Notes under the pieces: model-generated
What the model was told of the DNA's origin: nothing
Databases searched by the model: none
Seen by the model: the letters and a program-made list of their open reading frames with translations, nothing else
Origin: a virus
Direction: 5' to 3' (one strand)
Virus record (IMG/VR): IMGVR_UViG_3300037475_000032
Coordinates: 1 to 64,000 of that record
DNA: 64,000 nt
Part shown: positions 1-7,668 of the stretch, piece after piece
Numbering within the stretch: position 1 is the stretch's first letter
How the letters are laid out: each line of letters starts with the position of its first letter
Program-made: the position numbers and the translations under genes

Positions 1-197
1 ACCTTACGGATGTTCTTGACCTTGCCTCGCAACTCGAAGCGGATGGTCGTGAACAGGAAGTGCTTTTCCTCCTCGACAACGCACTCCACATCGTAGTTCC
101 AGCAAGTGGTCTTGAGCGCACTTGCAGCCCCAGCCCATCGCGGACCTTCTAGGCTGCCACGGAACGTCGCCCTCTGGTTGTCGTCCTCGGCGCTCAT
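1..197 (-). CDS. Hypothetical protein, 3' part cut by window edge
   Basis: A minus-strand reading frame starts with ATG at 197 and runs open to position 1 without a stop (65 codons visible), so the C-terminus lies outside. The start codon overlaps the stop of the next upstream gene in an ATGA arrangement, the coupling used repeatedly in this genome. The visible part is mixed charged and aromatic, with no membrane segment or motif I recognise. It should be co-transcribed with the 194-784 gene. Confidence 0.6.
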   Translation of the reverse strand, partial: MSAEDDNQRATFRGSLEGPRWAGAASALKTTCWNYDVECVVEEEKHFLFTTIRFELRGKVKNIRK

Positions 198-784
198 AAC
201 TCGATCCTTTCGATGTACGTGACGATGGTGGACTTGCCGTACTTCGGATCGTCTTCGTGGCGCTTGACCTTCGCGCGGAGAAGGAAGGTTTCGCCCTCCT
301 TCCAAGAAGGGTCGGCGTACACGGGCGCGAACCAGGTCAGCTTCGCCGTGTCATCGAGGGTCATGAAGGTGTAGATGGTCCCGCTTCCGCCCTCGTAGGT
401 GCGGATGATCTTGACCTGTCCGGTGATGTGCTTGTCCACCTCACCCAGAAAGCGCAACTCGACCTCAGCGTGGGCCTCGTGAACGACGGCATAGCCTCGT
501 CCGTGGTTAGCTCCGCCGCACGAGCAGGTACACTTCCAGCCCTTCGCATTGAGGCACCGGGCGTCGCACTTGTGATCCTTGGAGTAGGTGCCGTCGATGC
601 GACGCAGGGCGAAGACTCGATGACCCCGGTCGCATCGGGAGAAGATCCCGTTGTTGACTCGGTACGCGACTCCGGCCTTCACGTCGGAGAAGCTATTCGC
701 TTCCCGGACATCCCCGGTCTGCTCAGCGGACACGAATAGCGCGTAGTCGCAATCCTTACAGCGGCCTAGAAGTGGTTGACTCAT
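194..784 (-). CDS. Cysteine-rich zinc-binding-type phage protein
   Basis: 196 residues. An N-terminal pair CKDC lies near residues 9-12, and a compact Cys/His cluster follows near residues 73-93, with CDARC then CTCSCGGANHG. I recall the latter motif from many actinophage proteins of unknown role. The spacing suggests two metal sites; the rest is a beta-rich basic domain. The ATG at 784 lies 7 nt after the -10 of a near-consensus promoter, so translation probably begins at the mRNA 5' end. It is first gene of a leftward operon. The biochemical function is unknown. Confidence 0.7.
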   Translation of the reverse strand: MSQPLLGRCKDCDYALFVSAEQTGDVREANSFSDVKAGVAYRVNNGIFSRCDRGHRVFALRRIDGTYSKDHKCDARCLNAKGWKCTCSCGGANHGRGYAVVHEAHAEVELRFLGEVDKHITGQVKIIRTYEGGSGTIYTFMTLDDTAKLTWFAPVYADPSWKEGETFLLRAKVKRHEDDPKYGKSTIVTYIERIEL

Positions 785-820
785 GGACCTAAGTCTAGAC
801 CATCCTGTAGCCTATGTCAA
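785..820 (-). promoter_or_regulatory. Sigma70-type promoter, leaderless
   Basis: On the minus strand TTGACA (815-820), a 17-nt spacer and TAGACT (792-797) are followed by 7 nt and the ATG at 784. CATAGG and CTTAGG words overlap the -35 and -10. The -35 overlaps the stop region of the 817-975 gene. Confidence 0.75.
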
Positions 821-975
821 GCAGAATGTTGGGGACGCTCGCTAGTACTGATGCTCCAGATCTTCGACTCGCCGTCTGAGCACGCGGGGCACTTACCGCT
901 CAGCGGCTCACGCTCCGACTGGTAGCCGCAGTGGTTACAGCGATAGCGCGTGACCGTTTCCTTGATGAGGGTCAT
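817..975 (-). CDS. Small zinc-ribbon protein (52 aa)
   Basis: ATG at 975 and TGA at 817-819 give 52 residues. Two CxxC knuckles (CNHC near residue 13 and CPAC near residue 29) are 16 residues apart, as in rubredoxin-like zinc ribbons; the C-terminus is short and polar. The start overlaps the stop of the membrane protein upstream (ATGA), so it is probably translationally coupled. Such mini zinc ribbons often act as protein-binding adaptors, but nothing here identifies a partner. Confidence 0.7.
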   Translation of the reverse strand: MTLIKETVTRYRCNHCGYQSEREPLSGKCPACSDGESKIWSISTSERPQHSA

Positions 976-1187
976 TTGTGCAGCGCTCCTTCCGAAATCG
1001 TAACCGTGACGCTTTCGCTCCCTCCCGCCATTATAGCCAGTGAGATAAGCGAGAGCAATGCAAAGACTAGCAGAGCCACAACGACAAGCTCCGTGTCCAT
1101 ACGTCGGGGTTTAAACGCGATGAGCAGTAGGCCCAGTCCGAAGACCGAGCCTACCGTTGCGAACCATGCGATCAATCCCGTGCTCAT
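972..1187 (-). CDS. Small two-helix membrane protein (71 aa)
   Basis: Two hydrophobic stretches (about residues 5-24 and 34-54) are separated by a positively charged loop containing KPRR, predicting a hairpin in the inner membrane with the loop in the cytoplasm. Its start overlaps the upstream stop (TGATG) and its end overlaps the zinc-ribbon gene, so it is an operon member. No family recognised. A holin is possible from topology alone, but the neighbours are early-type accessory genes, which argues for a membrane accessory role. Confidence 0.65.
   Translation of the reverse strand: MSTGLIAWFATVGSVFGLGLLLIAFKPRRMDTELVVVALLVFALLSLISLAIMAGGSESVTVTISEGALHK
1109..1116. repeat. GTTTAAAC copy 1
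   Basis: Inside the 972-1187 membrane-protein gene, flanked by GGG and GCG. Confidence 0.6.
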
Positions 1188-1840
1188 CAGTTATCGAACC
1201 AGAATACCAGACGAGGGTTGCCTGCGCCGCCCTCCTCCAGTCCACGGAGAGCCCAGAGCCACGCCCTGCACTCAGCGGGCACCTCAAGGACGCCTTTGTC
1301 CTCCGGCCAGATCTCCTGACCCACCTCCACGTACGCCTTCAAGGCGGCTTCAAGCTCGTCCGCCGTAAGCCACGAGTAGGTGTGCCAGTCGGGGTGCGTG
1401 ACCTTCCAGCCGAAGCGCTTGCCTTCGGGCTCTGGGAGTCCGTCGATCAACTCGCCGTGGATCTTCGGATCGAAGTACACCAGCGGCCTACCCCACTCGG
1501 TTTTGACCCACTTGGACGACGCAAACTGTCCCGTCGTCCACGAACGGGCGTTGTCGTAGGTGCAGTTGCCGCCTTCCTCCCACCTCTCCTCACTGACCCA
1601 CATGAGGGCGTCGTGTTCTGACTCGTAGCCGAGTCGAGAGGGGAGTCCCTTCGGGTCGGGAGCATGACCCGCTGCATCGGAAACACGGACTGCTCCGTTC
1701 GTCAACAGCCCGAACAAGAGGTAGTTGCGTCCGCCGTCGAGCTTGGCGAAGCTACGGGTGTAGAACTTCTCTTCGTCCGGGAAGATGCCCTCACCACGCG
1801 ACTCGTCGTAGTCGATGTATGGATGGATGTCGCAACCCAT
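1187..1840 (-). CDS. MGCDIH-family phage protein of unknown function
   Basis: 217 residues beginning MGCDIHPYIDYD. This N-terminal signature is shared by a widespread family of phage and bacterial proteins with no assigned function. The conserved Cys-Asp-x-His at the very N-terminus looks like a potential metal or catalytic site, and the central part is rich in Trp and Tyr. The ATG follows the stop of the upstream gene after 2 nt. It pairs with the MGTRG-family gene next door. Confidence 0.8.
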   Translation of the reverse strand: MGCDIHPYIDYDESRGEGIFPDEEKFYTRSFAKLDGGRNYLLFGLLTNGAVRVSDAAGHAPDPKGLPSRLGYESEHDALMWVSEERWEEGGNCTYDNARSWTTGQFASSKWVKTEWGRPLVYFDPKIHGELIDGLPEPEGKRFGWKVTHPDWHTYSWLTADELEAALKAYVEVGQEIWPEDKGVLEVPAECRAWLWALRGLEEGGAGNPRLVFWFDN

Positions 1841-1842
1841 GG

Positions 1843-2439
1843 CTACTCATCCTCCTCATCGTCGTCATCTCGGGTCGCGTCGTGGACGATCTTGGTGAAG
1901 TCGCTGCTGCTCGGCAGGTCATCGAGCGGGAAGGAGGCTACCAGCGTGATCGGAGAGTACTCCCCTCTGCCGCCCTCGCGGCTGGCGAATCTGCCGATGA
2001 CATCCGGGCCATGGTTGAAGCCCTTGTAGACCTCGAAGACGTTGCTGTCCAGATCGACAACGTAGCCCCACTCGCAGAAAAGCGAGTCGCTTGCGAAGTC
2101 GTTGCCGTCGAGGATGACGCCGGACTCCAGCGTCAGGTTCAAGTCGCCCTGCGTGTTGCGCAGAAGCACGTACCACTCATCGAGCGATCCTGTGCTGACG
2201 CCTTGGTCGGCGAAACGACGTAGCGCCTCCTGCTGCTCTGGGGTCGGAGGCGTGTCCTCCTTGACTAGAACGAGGGCACTAGCGGCCTCGCGTACCCCCC
2301 CGATCCCGGCCGCAGCGATCTTCTCGCGGATGGCGTCCAGGACATCGACGCCGAGCCCATCCGGGTAGCTGTCGAAGTGGTTGTATGTCAGCTTCTCATC
2401 GCCATCGATGACAAAGCCCCATGTGCCGCGTGTTCCCAT
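1843..2439 (-). CDS. MGTRG-family phage protein of unknown function
   Basis: 198 residues with N-terminus MGTRGTWGFVIDG and the block YNHFDSYPDGLG near residues 19-30, a signature seen in many phage and bacterial proteins of unknown role. The C-terminus is strongly acidic (runs of Asp and Glu). A good ribosome-binding site, AAAGGAG, sits 6-7 nt before the ATG, unlike the overlapping starts of its neighbours. It follows the helicase gene and precedes the MGCDIH gene in one operon. Confidence 0.8.
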   Translation of the reverse strand: MGTRGTWGFVIDGDEKLTYNHFDSYPDGLGVDVLDAIREKIAAAGIGGVREAASALVLVKEDTPPTPEQQEALRRFADQGVSTGSLDEWYVLLRNTQGDLNLTLESGVILDGNDFASDSLFCEWGYVVDLDSNVFEVYKGFNHGPDVIGRFASREGGRGEYSPITLVASFPLDDLPSSSDFTKIVHDATRDDDDEEDE

Positions 2440-2479
2440 GATGGTCTCCTTTTACCTGCGTTTCGCCACTTGTAGCGGC

Positions 2480-3904
2480 CTATAGTAGCTCATCGATCCA
2501 CGAAAGTCCAGTGTGGTCCAACTCCAGCTTCGCACGGGTGAGCGCCACGTAGGCCAGCATCATCTCCGGGCGGCTCGGTTCCTCGCCTTCCTCGGGGGCG
2601 TTGAAGTCGTTGGCGATACGAACCCTGTCCCACTCGCGGCCCTTGGCCTTGTGGGCGGTGGTGCAGACCAGATCGGCCGTTGCCTCGTCAACGCTCGCGG
2701 CGCAGACGGAGAGAACGGTCTGGACCCCGTAGTTATCGATGAGGTTGACCATGACCTTCAAGTCGCGGCCCTCATTTTCGTTGCTGTATCCCTGAACCTC
2801 GCCCCATGACTTGAAGGCAACGAGATCGGGGTGACTGCTCGATCCGCCCTGCATCAGTTCACGAGCACCCTCAGCGAAGCGTTCGATCTCGCCCGTCCCG
2901 CCGACGATGGCAACTGAGCGGCCAGAGGACTGAGCCTCCAGGGCGTGCTCAATGACGCCTGCGTTCGTGCGGCAGAGGATCACGTTGGGGTTGGCAACCG
3001 GGGCGACGACTGACGGGATGGACTCCAGTCCCTTGACACGACAAGGAGCATTGAGGAAGGTCAGGCACAGGTTGGCCTTGTCCGCCACAGCCGGACCAAA
3101 GCGAAAGCTCTGGGAGAGGGTCAGGAGGTGCGTGCCGGTGAACTTGCTCATCGCGTCAATGGCTCCGCGCCAGCCGTAGATTGCCTGACAGCGGTCGCCG
3201 ACCATGACCTTCTGCGCAACCTGTTCTTCGACCACGCGAGCGATCACGGGGTTGGCGTCCTGAGCCTCGTCCAGCATGACGAACTCGAAACGAAGGCGCG
3301 GCTTCGTCAGCGCCCAGATCTTGAGGTAGTGGTCGTGCTGGAACTTGAGCTTGCCAGCCGGGTCGTTCAAGTCCTCCCATGCCTTGCGAGCGTAGGGAGC
3401 AACGTAGGAGGCGAAGGAAGCGTGATCCTCGATGCCCTCGACAGGAGCGACATGGCGCTCAGTGATCTCGTCGTCGGCGCTGTTGCAGAAACGCTGGACG
3501 GCATCAAGGGAGCAGCGAGAGATGACCCACGCTGGGATGACCTGTTCCTTGGAGATCTGGAAGCCGCCCTCCGGGATACCCAGGATGGAGACGGCCATGC
3601 GGCTCGTGACGCGCGTGCCACGAAGACGATCCATGAGGCGCTTGCCGTGGGGCAGACGCATGATCCCGCCGTAGGCCAGCGAGTGTGCCGTGCGGCACTG
3701 TACATTCTCGGGGAAGGTCTTGGAGGCGTCTACCTGGATGGCCTTGTTGTAGGCGATGTAGAGCCCGTCGCGGTCAGTGGACTCGCCCAGGAGACGAAGC
3801 GTGGTGGTCTTGCCGGAGCCAGCCACGGCCTCGATAACCATGTCCTCCTCAGTCTCGAAGGCATCGAGGCAAGCGACCTGCTCGTCTGTGGGTTGGAAGC
3901 TCAT
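2480..3904 (-). CDS. UvrD/Rep-like superfamily 1 DNA helicase
   Basis: 474 residues. Visible SF1 motifs in order: Q-motif PTDEQ (5-9), Walker A AVAGSGKTT (26-34), motif II DEAQDAN (212-218), motif III GDRCQAIYGWRGA (236-248), and VALTRAK near the C-terminus (motif VI region). This is an ATP-driven 3'-5' helicase fold for unwinding during phage replication or repair. It is shorter than cellular UvrD (about 720 residues) because the accessory subdomains are reduced. Its ATG overlaps the stop of the 58-residue gene upstream by 4 nt, placing it under the promoter at 4084. Confidence 0.9.
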   Translation of the reverse strand: MSFQPTDEQVACLDAFETEEDMVIEAVAGSGKTTTLRLLGESTDRDGLYIAYNKAIQVDASKTFPENVQCRTAHSLAYGGIMRLPHGKRLMDRLRGTRVTSRMAVSILGIPEGGFQISKEQVIPAWVISRCSLDAVQRFCNSADDEITERHVAPVEGIEDHASFASYVAPYARKAWEDLNDPAGKLKFQHDHYLKIWALTKPRLRFEFVMLDEAQDANPVIARVVEEQVAQKVMVGDRCQAIYGWRGAIDAMSKFTGTHLLTLSQSFRFGPAVADKANLCLTFLNAPCRVKGLESIPSVVAPVANPNVILCRTNAGVIEHALEAQSSGRSVAIVGGTGEIERFAEGARELMQGGSSSHPDLVAFKSWGEVQGYSNENEGRDLKVMVNLIDNYGVQTVLSVCAASVDEATADLVCTTAHKAKGREWDRVRIANDFNAPEEGEEPSRPEMMLAYVALTRAKLELDHTGLSWIDELL

Positions 3905-4077
3905 GACTGGACTTGGAAGGTATAGGTGGCGGGGAACTGGCGGGTGCTACCGTCGCTGAATGAGATCTCGACGCGCCGACGTACGCGGTCTACTTTCGTG
4001 ACCTCGACCCACTCGGAAGCCGTGCGGACCTTTAGGCCAGTGTACAGATCGTTGGCTTGCATCTCAGAAGTGTTCAT
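3901..4077 (-). CDS. Small beta-rich hypothetical protein (58 aa)
   Basis: The ATG at 4077 is preferred over an in-frame GTG at 4083 because it lies exactly 6 nt after the TATACT -10, as in the other leaderless genes here. The protein has alternating hydrophobic and charged residues (GLKVRTASEWVEV), suggesting an SH3- or KOW-like small barrel; that is inference. It leads the operon containing the UvrD-like helicase and overlaps that gene by 4 nt. Confidence 0.65.
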   Translation of the reverse strand: MNTSEMQANDLYTGLKVRTASEWVEVTKVDRVRRRVEISFSDGSTRQFPATYTFQVQS

Positions 4078-4083
4078 GGACAC

Positions 4084-4112
4084 AGTATAGCCTATGTTTA
4101 GACCTAAGTCAA
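4084..4112 (-). promoter_or_regulatory. Sigma70-type promoter, leaderless
   Basis: TTGACT (4107-4112), 17 nt and TATACT (4084-4089) on the minus strand, then 6 nt to the ATG at 4077. The spacer holds CTTAGG and CATAGG as a 12-nt-phased direct repeat. It would drive the leftward operon 4077 to 817. Confidence 0.8.
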
Positions 4113-4116
4113 GCGA

Positions 4117-4695
4117 TTAGCCCTCGTATCGAGAGGCGGTTACGACGGTCTGGTTCTGGTAGCGGCTCTTGTTCTTCTCGTGCCCGTACGGATAGACAGC
4201 CGGGGTCGTGAGGCTGATGAGCGATAGCTGACAGATAGCCCTACCGGGATGCAGGATGATCGGGCGGTAGTTGAGGTTGTAGATCTCCAGGGTGATCGTG
4301 CCCTTGAAGCCAGGATCGATGTAGCCTGCGGTCGCGTGGACAATGAGCCCCAGGCGTCCGAGACTCGACTTGCCCTCGACACGGGCCACGAGGTAATCAG
4401 GGATCTCTACTCGCTCGACAGTCGAGCCCAAGCAGAACTGTTGCGGGCCAAGGTAGAGCCAGTCGGGTTGACCGACACCACACGTCACGCCGACCATTGG
4501 CTCCAACTCCAGGGTGCCCCGTACGTCCGCCAGATCGATAGGCGGAGGATAGGGAGACTCGTCGTGCGAGACGAGGAACTTGCTCGCCAGCGTCAGATCG
4601 ATGCTGGCAGGCTGAACCCTGTTGTCGTCCAAAGGATCGACAACTAGGTCTCCCCTACAGAGCGCTTGTCTAAGATCCCTGTCGCTCAGGACCAT
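4117..4695 (-). CDS. dcd: dCTP deaminase
   Basis: 192 residues, the usual family length. N-terminal LSDRDL and the PASIDLTLAS block match Dcd; the core GKSSLGRLGLIVHATAG is followed by IDPGFKGTITLEI, whose Glu corresponds to the catalytic Glu of dCTP deaminases. The enzyme deaminates dCTP to dUTP (some members also yield dUMP), feeding thymidylate synthesis for replication. No thymidylate synthase is in the window. The gene overlaps the upstream reading frame by 26 bp. Confidence 0.92.
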   Translation of the reverse strand: MVLSDRDLRQALCRGDLVVDPLDDNRVQPASIDLTLASKFLVSHDESPYPPPIDLADVRGTLELEPMVGVTCGVGQPDWLYLGPQQFCLGSTVERVEIPDYLVARVEGKSSLGRLGLIVHATAGYIDPGFKGTITLEIYNLNYRPIILHPGRAICQLSLISLTTPAVYPYGHEKNKSRYQNQTVVTASRYEG

Positions 4696-5005
4696 CGCGG
4701 AATCCCTGCACTGCCTGTGCTGCTTGCTCGGCTGCTCGGATATCGGTGGCCTTGACCAACTTGCTCGGCGGCTTCAAGGTCTCTGCGCCCTCTGAGATCG
4801 TCTTGCCGAGCTTTTCTGACTGCTCCTTGCCGAACCTACCGCGAAGGATGGCAGCCGGGATGTGTGCGACCTGGTTAGGTCCGACAGGGAGAGCCAAGCC
4901 GACGATGAAGGCGATCTCCATGATTCCGCCATCGGGACCAACCTCAGCGTCCGGGTCAGGGGCGCTTACCTGTACGTCAATGACCTGTAGTGTTGCGTCT
5001 AGCAT
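4670..5005 (-). CDS. Hypothetical protein (111 aa)
   Basis: ATG at 5005 is preceded by GGAGAG at good spacing. The N-terminal half is hydrophobic and beta-like (IMEIAFIVGLALPVG), followed by a charged helical C-terminus rich in Ala, Lys and Gln. No domain recognised. It overlaps dcd and follows the 5014-5298 gene by 8 nt, so it belongs to the same leftward operon. The moderate hydrophobic stretch is too interrupted to call a membrane helix. Confidence 0.65.
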   Translation of the reverse strand: MLDATLQVIDVQVSAPDPDAEVGPDGGIMEIAFIVGLALPVGPNQVAHIPAAILRGRFGKEQSEKLGKTISEGAETLKPPSKLVKATDIRAAEQAAQAVQGFRDGPERQGS

Positions 5006-5013
5006 GTACTCTC

Positions 5014-5298
5014 CTATGCGGGTTTGCGGATGATCTTCGTGCGGGAGCGCGCCCTATCGAACTGCCCCGTAGGTGTGACGACGTGAAGGTACTGGCCTCT
5101 ACGCCTAGCTCCCTCCGGTCGAGGCAAGATGGCCTCGACGGTGCCAAGCTCAGGTCCAGCCTTGGTACGGACCTTGACTCTCTGGCCGATGAGATCTTGT
5201 GTACGAGCAACTAGACGCGCCGTACGGGCAGCTTCCCTAGCCTTCGTTCGGCTCTTGTTGGCCGAGGTGACTCCTGTGTGATCCTTGGTGGCTGGCAT
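5014..5298 (-). CDS. Small basic protein, possible nucleic-acid binder (94 aa)
   Basis: Very basic: the first 35 residues are rich in Lys and Arg (ANKSRTKAREAARTARLVAR), followed by a region GQRVKVRTKAGPELGTVEAI that resembles a KOW or SH3-like barrel. Nucleic-acid binding is inferred from composition only. The start shares the A of the upstream stop (TAATG). Confidence 0.6.
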   Translation of the reverse strand: MPATKDHTGVTSANKSRTKAREAARTARLVARTQDLIGQRVKVRTKAGPELGTVEAILPRPEGARRRGQYLHVVTPTGQFDRARSRTKIIRKPA

Positions 5299-5654
5299 TA
5301 GGTAGCTCCTAGCTCGCCGAGCACCTTGCGGAGTCTCGGGACGGTTGTGGCGATTTGCTCCGCCTGTTGAAGCTCGTGCTGTACAGCCTCGCGGGCTCGT
5401 ACTGTACCTTCTCGCACCAACTGGAACGGACGGATGTGAATGTCAGAGCCATCAATGTTCGTTGGGATCAAGTTCTCGAAGGCACGCGCCAGGTCTTCGG
5501 CGTCGGGGACGGATACTCGGCGTGGACCAAGGCGTGCGCCCTGATTCGAGGTAGAGGCGTTCCCCGTGATGTACCAGCCGGGTCCCTCCGGTGCGGACTC
5601 TCCTGTAAGGAGGATCAAGGTCAAGTTGTAGATTGGTGCGTCATCCTGTGGCAT
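5298..5654 (-). CDS. Hypothetical protein (118 aa)
   Basis: ATG at 5654 (MPQDDAPIYN) is chosen over an in-frame GTG at 5672; both overlap the end of the preceding gene. The N-terminal half is beta-like, and the C-terminal half is helical and Gln/Glu/Arg-rich with possible coiled-coil character. No family recognised. It is coupled at both ends to its neighbours in the leftward operon. Confidence 0.6.
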   Translation of the reverse strand: MPQDDAPIYNLTLILLTGESAPEGPGWYITGNASTSNQGARLGPRRVSVPDAEDLARAFENLIPTNIDGSDIHIRPFQLVREGTVRAREAVQHELQQAEQIATTVPRLRKVLGELGAT

Positions 5655-6126
5655 CGGGCCAAATGTCTCCACTTTTCGTAACTGCTATTCCTGCGCGAGC
5701 TAGCTTAGCATACATCTCCGCTGCGCCCTCGATTGTCTCATCCACTCCAATGGATGAGATGTCTCGGCATACCGTTGTGACATATCCTAGCGCATTTGCA
5801 TCGAAAGCCGTCTGGGCCACGACTGACTCTAGCGTGTGACCACATACTGCTACTTCCGTGACTCCCTCACGGGCCAGAATACTCTCCAACGACTCGATAG
5901 GTCGAAGGGTGCCGCCATCGAAGGCGGAGTAGTTGGGCTTATCGGCATCGATCCCGCGTGTAACCGTGTAAGTGGCAACTCGCTTGAGTGAAGCGGGAAT
6001 CTTGGCCGTCAATGTACCGTCACGCGATACGATGACCAGATCCGCCCTCTCGGCTAGCCAGAGGATGCCAGGAAGATATGCGTCGCCGTTCTCTACGTCG
6101 GCGATGATGACCGCTCGTCTGCTCAT
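5641..6126 (-). CDS. Isochorismatase/nicotinamidase-like protein, active-site Cys replaced
   Basis: 161 residues with the cysteine-hydrolase fold signature. Asp10 lies in the first strand (IIADVENGD), Lys63 in DKPNYSAF, and the nucleophile segment is CGHTLESVVAQTAFDA with GY and RD following as in nicotinamidases. The position normally held by the catalytic Cys appears to be Ser101. Active relatives hydrolyse nicotinamide or isochorismate; here the usual thiol chemistry seems lost, so it could be a binding protein, an inhibitor or an altered hydrolase. It starts immediately after the TAG of the zinc-finger gene. Confidence 0.65.
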   Translation of the reverse strand: MSRRAVIIADVENGDAYLPGILWLAERADLVIVSRDGTLTAKIPASLKRVATYTVTRGIDADKPNYSAFDGGTLRPIESLESILAREGVTEVAVCGHTLESVVAQTAFDANALGYVTTVCRDISSIGVDETIEGAAEMYAKLARAGIAVTKSGDIWPDATG

Positions 6127-6297
6127 CTAACAGGTGATAGCAGGTACGGTGAAGGTTGTGGTCTTTCCACATCCAGGACAGGTATGACGATACCTACCGG
6201 GACGGAGAACGATGTGCTGTGGCATGTTGTGTTGCGGGTTGAGACACGGATGGTCACACCTGCCCCACACCTCATCGTCATCAAGGCGTTCTAGCAT
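6127..6297 (-). CDS. Small zinc-finger protein (56 aa)
   Basis: ATG at 6297, TAG at 6127-6129. Cys/His residues cluster as CDHPC near residues 14-18 and CPGCGK near 40-45, enough for one zinc site. The isochorismatase-like gene starts at the next base after its stop, so the two are coupled. Function unknown. Confidence 0.6.
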   Translation of the reverse strand: MLERLDDDEVWGRCDHPCLNPQHNMPQHIVLRPGRYRHTCPGCGKTTTFTVPAITC

Positions 6298-6626
6298 GGC
6301 ACTCTCCTTACTTGAATCTCCTCGACCGGCAACACTTCATCGTGATGCTGGGAGGAATCGCAGAACATCTCACCAGTATAGCCGTCACCATCCGGGTGAC
6401 TGCCGAAGATCGTCCCGTCGTGTCCTTCAATCAAGCTGCCTGTGTCTGGAAGGACAAGACCACACTTGGGACAGAGATACACGTCCCAGGTCTCCTGACT
6501 GCCGAAGAACTCACTCGCAGCAGCCCAAGCCCCGTTGAAGACGACGCGCTCCATGACGCTCTGCGGATGCGTGCGATTGAGAGCGTCCTCTCGGGCGACT
6601 TCCTCAGCTATCACTTGATCGGGCAT
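6291..6626 (-). CDS. Hypothetical zinc-binding protein (111 aa)
   Basis: A CPKC pair (near residues 52-55) is followed by a His/Cys-containing segment with CDSSQHH near residue 90, a plausible second half of a metal site. The rest is acidic. Its start lies 23 bp inside the preceding gene, consistent with translational coupling. No family recognised. Confidence 0.6.
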   Translation of the reverse strand: MPDQVIAEEVAREDALNRTHPQSVMERVVFNGAWAAASEFFGSQETWDVYLCPKCGLVLPDTGSLIEGHDGTIFGSHPDGDGYTGEMFCDSSQHHDEVLPVEEIQVRRVPC

Positions 6627-6831
6627 CTCGTTCCTCTCTAGGATCGGGCTCAGTCTCGTTCAACATATCACAGATTTCCTTGGCCTCCTCACGAGTCTCG
6701 CAAGGCTCATCTGCGTAGGGCGTCCGCTCGCGCTCATGGAGATCATCCTTGGCGCAGCAATCCATGATCCACCAACCCGTCTGTCCTTTCATGGTGGCGA
6801 TCATCGGATGGAAGCGAGGCAGATAGGTCAC
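6604..6831 (-). CDS. Hypothetical protein (75 aa)
   Basis: Short, with an N-terminal hydrophobic/aromatic part (GWWIMDCC) and a very charged helical C-terminus. The segment CETREEAKEICDMLNE resembles an amphipathic helix. Start and stop overlap the adjacent genes (ATGA at the upstream junction). No known domain. Confidence 0.6.
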   Translation of the reverse strand: MTYLPRFHPMIATMKGQTGWWIMDCCAKDDLHERERTPYADEPCETREEAKEICDMLNETEPDPREERDARSSDS

Positions 6832-7067
6832 TCTCGCTCCTTGAGAGTGACGGCGTAAGTCTCGCCCGTAGAGAGATCATCTGCTACCTCGATCCAGCCA
6901 TCAGCTAGCAAGCGGTCGAGGACGTTCCTGCGAATAGGGTCTCCGTTCCAGCGAGACTGGCCCCAGCCTCCGCCCTTCCAGACCCACACATGACCCTCTT
7001 GGACAGCTACAAGAGCCTTCCGCTGGGGTTTCGTGAGTTTCTTCCAAGCGACGGGCAGCTTGTCCAT
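6828..7067 (-). CDS. Small winged-helix-like hypothetical protein (79 aa)
   Basis: The ATG at 7067 forms a TGATG junction with the upstream stop and is preferred to the GTG three bases earlier. The order helix, helix, then NVLDRLLADGWIEV followed by a two-strand wing (TGETYAVTL) looks like a winged-helix fold. DNA binding is inference from this pattern, supported by its place among early-type genes. Confidence 0.6.
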   Translation of the reverse strand: MDKLPVAWKKLTKPQRKALVAVQEGHVWVWKGGGWGQSRWNGDPIRRNVLDRLLADGWIEVADDLSTGETYAVTLKERE

Positions 7068-7273
7068 CACACGATATCTGTGTCTCGGCCTGCGGCCTCA
7101 AGGATGTCGTACAGCCCTTCGACTCGTGGCTTGGCTCCCTGAGCGATCTCACGAATGAGAGTTTCAGCGATGTCCGCTACCTCGTCAACGGGAACCACGT
7201 CTATTGCGTCCTCTACGCGGATGAAGCCTTGCATGGCTACGTCCTTGAGGTTGATGACGTTCAATCGGGGCAT
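7067..7273 (-). CDS. Hypothetical acidic protein (68 aa)
   Basis: First gene of the leftward operon reaching dcd. ATG at 7273 lies 6 nt after a -10 hexamer. The protein is acidic and mostly helical (VDEVADIAETLIREI). No motif or family recognised. Confidence 0.6.
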   Translation of the reverse strand: MPRLNVINLKDVAMQGFIRVEDAIDVVPVDEVADIAETLIREIAQGAKPRVEGLYDILEAAGRDTDIV

Positions 7274-7279
7274 GGCGGG

Positions 7280-7308
7280 AGCCTATCACAAGGACAGCAT
7301 GAATCCAA
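7280..7308 (-). promoter_or_regulatory. Probable sigma70-type promoter, leaderless
   Basis: TTGGAT (7303-7308), 17-nt spacer and TAGGCT (7280-7285) on the minus strand, then 6 nt to the ATG at 7273. Weaker hexamers than the 4084 promoter, but the same geometry. Confidence 0.5.
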
Positions 7309-7322
7309 GGGCCATCTGCGGA

Positions 7323-7332
7323 GTAACTAGCG
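7323..7332 (+). promoter_or_regulatory. Start-associated element, divergent copy
   Basis: GTAACTAGCG directly abuts the ATG at 7333. It keeps STAA and the final G but matches the STAATARGTGA consensus poorly; it is listed because of its position before the first gene of the rightward virion block. Confidence 0.3.
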
Positions 7333-7668
7333 ATGGCGCACTTCACGTCCTACAACACCTCCGACAAAAGCACCGGCAATCTTCCCCTCCAGGCGTCGGA
7401 ATCGAAGACGTTTGGTCCCATGCAGACCGACCGTGCTCAGAACATCGCTGGGTCGGTCTTCGCCGATCAGGTTGGTACGTTGAAGGTGCAGCAGTCGTTT
7501 GATGGTGAACACTGGGATATCTCACAGTCCTTCTCGGTCGTCGCCAGCACAGGTCAGGGATTCAACGTCGCCATCATCGCCCCGAATGTCCAGTTGGTCT
7601 ACGAAAACGGTGGAGTCAACCAGACAGTCATGAGGCTCTTTGCTCGCACGTTCGTAACTGGAGCCTAA
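7333..7668 (+). CDS. Virion-block hypothetical protein (111 aa)
   Basis: First gene of the rightward structural block, ending one base before the next ATG. Composition is Ser/Thr/Gln-rich and beta-like, with segments such as VGTLKVQQSFDGEHWD that recall small beta-sandwich or carbohydrate-binding-type structural proteins. No classical ribosome-binding site is visible; the start is preceded by the GTAACTAGCG element. A decoration or fibre-accessory role is possible but unproven. Confidence 0.6.
   Translation: MAHFTSYNTSDKSTGNLPLQASESKTFGPMQTDRAQNIAGSVFADQVGTLKVQQSFDGEHWDISQSFSVVASTGQGFNVAIIAPNVQLVYENGGVNQTVMRLFARTFVTGA

Noticed and set aside
3128-3925. Plus-strand frame of 265 codons
   Set aside because: It lies opposite the UvrD-like helicase motifs and has the typical mirror composition of antisense GC-rich frames.
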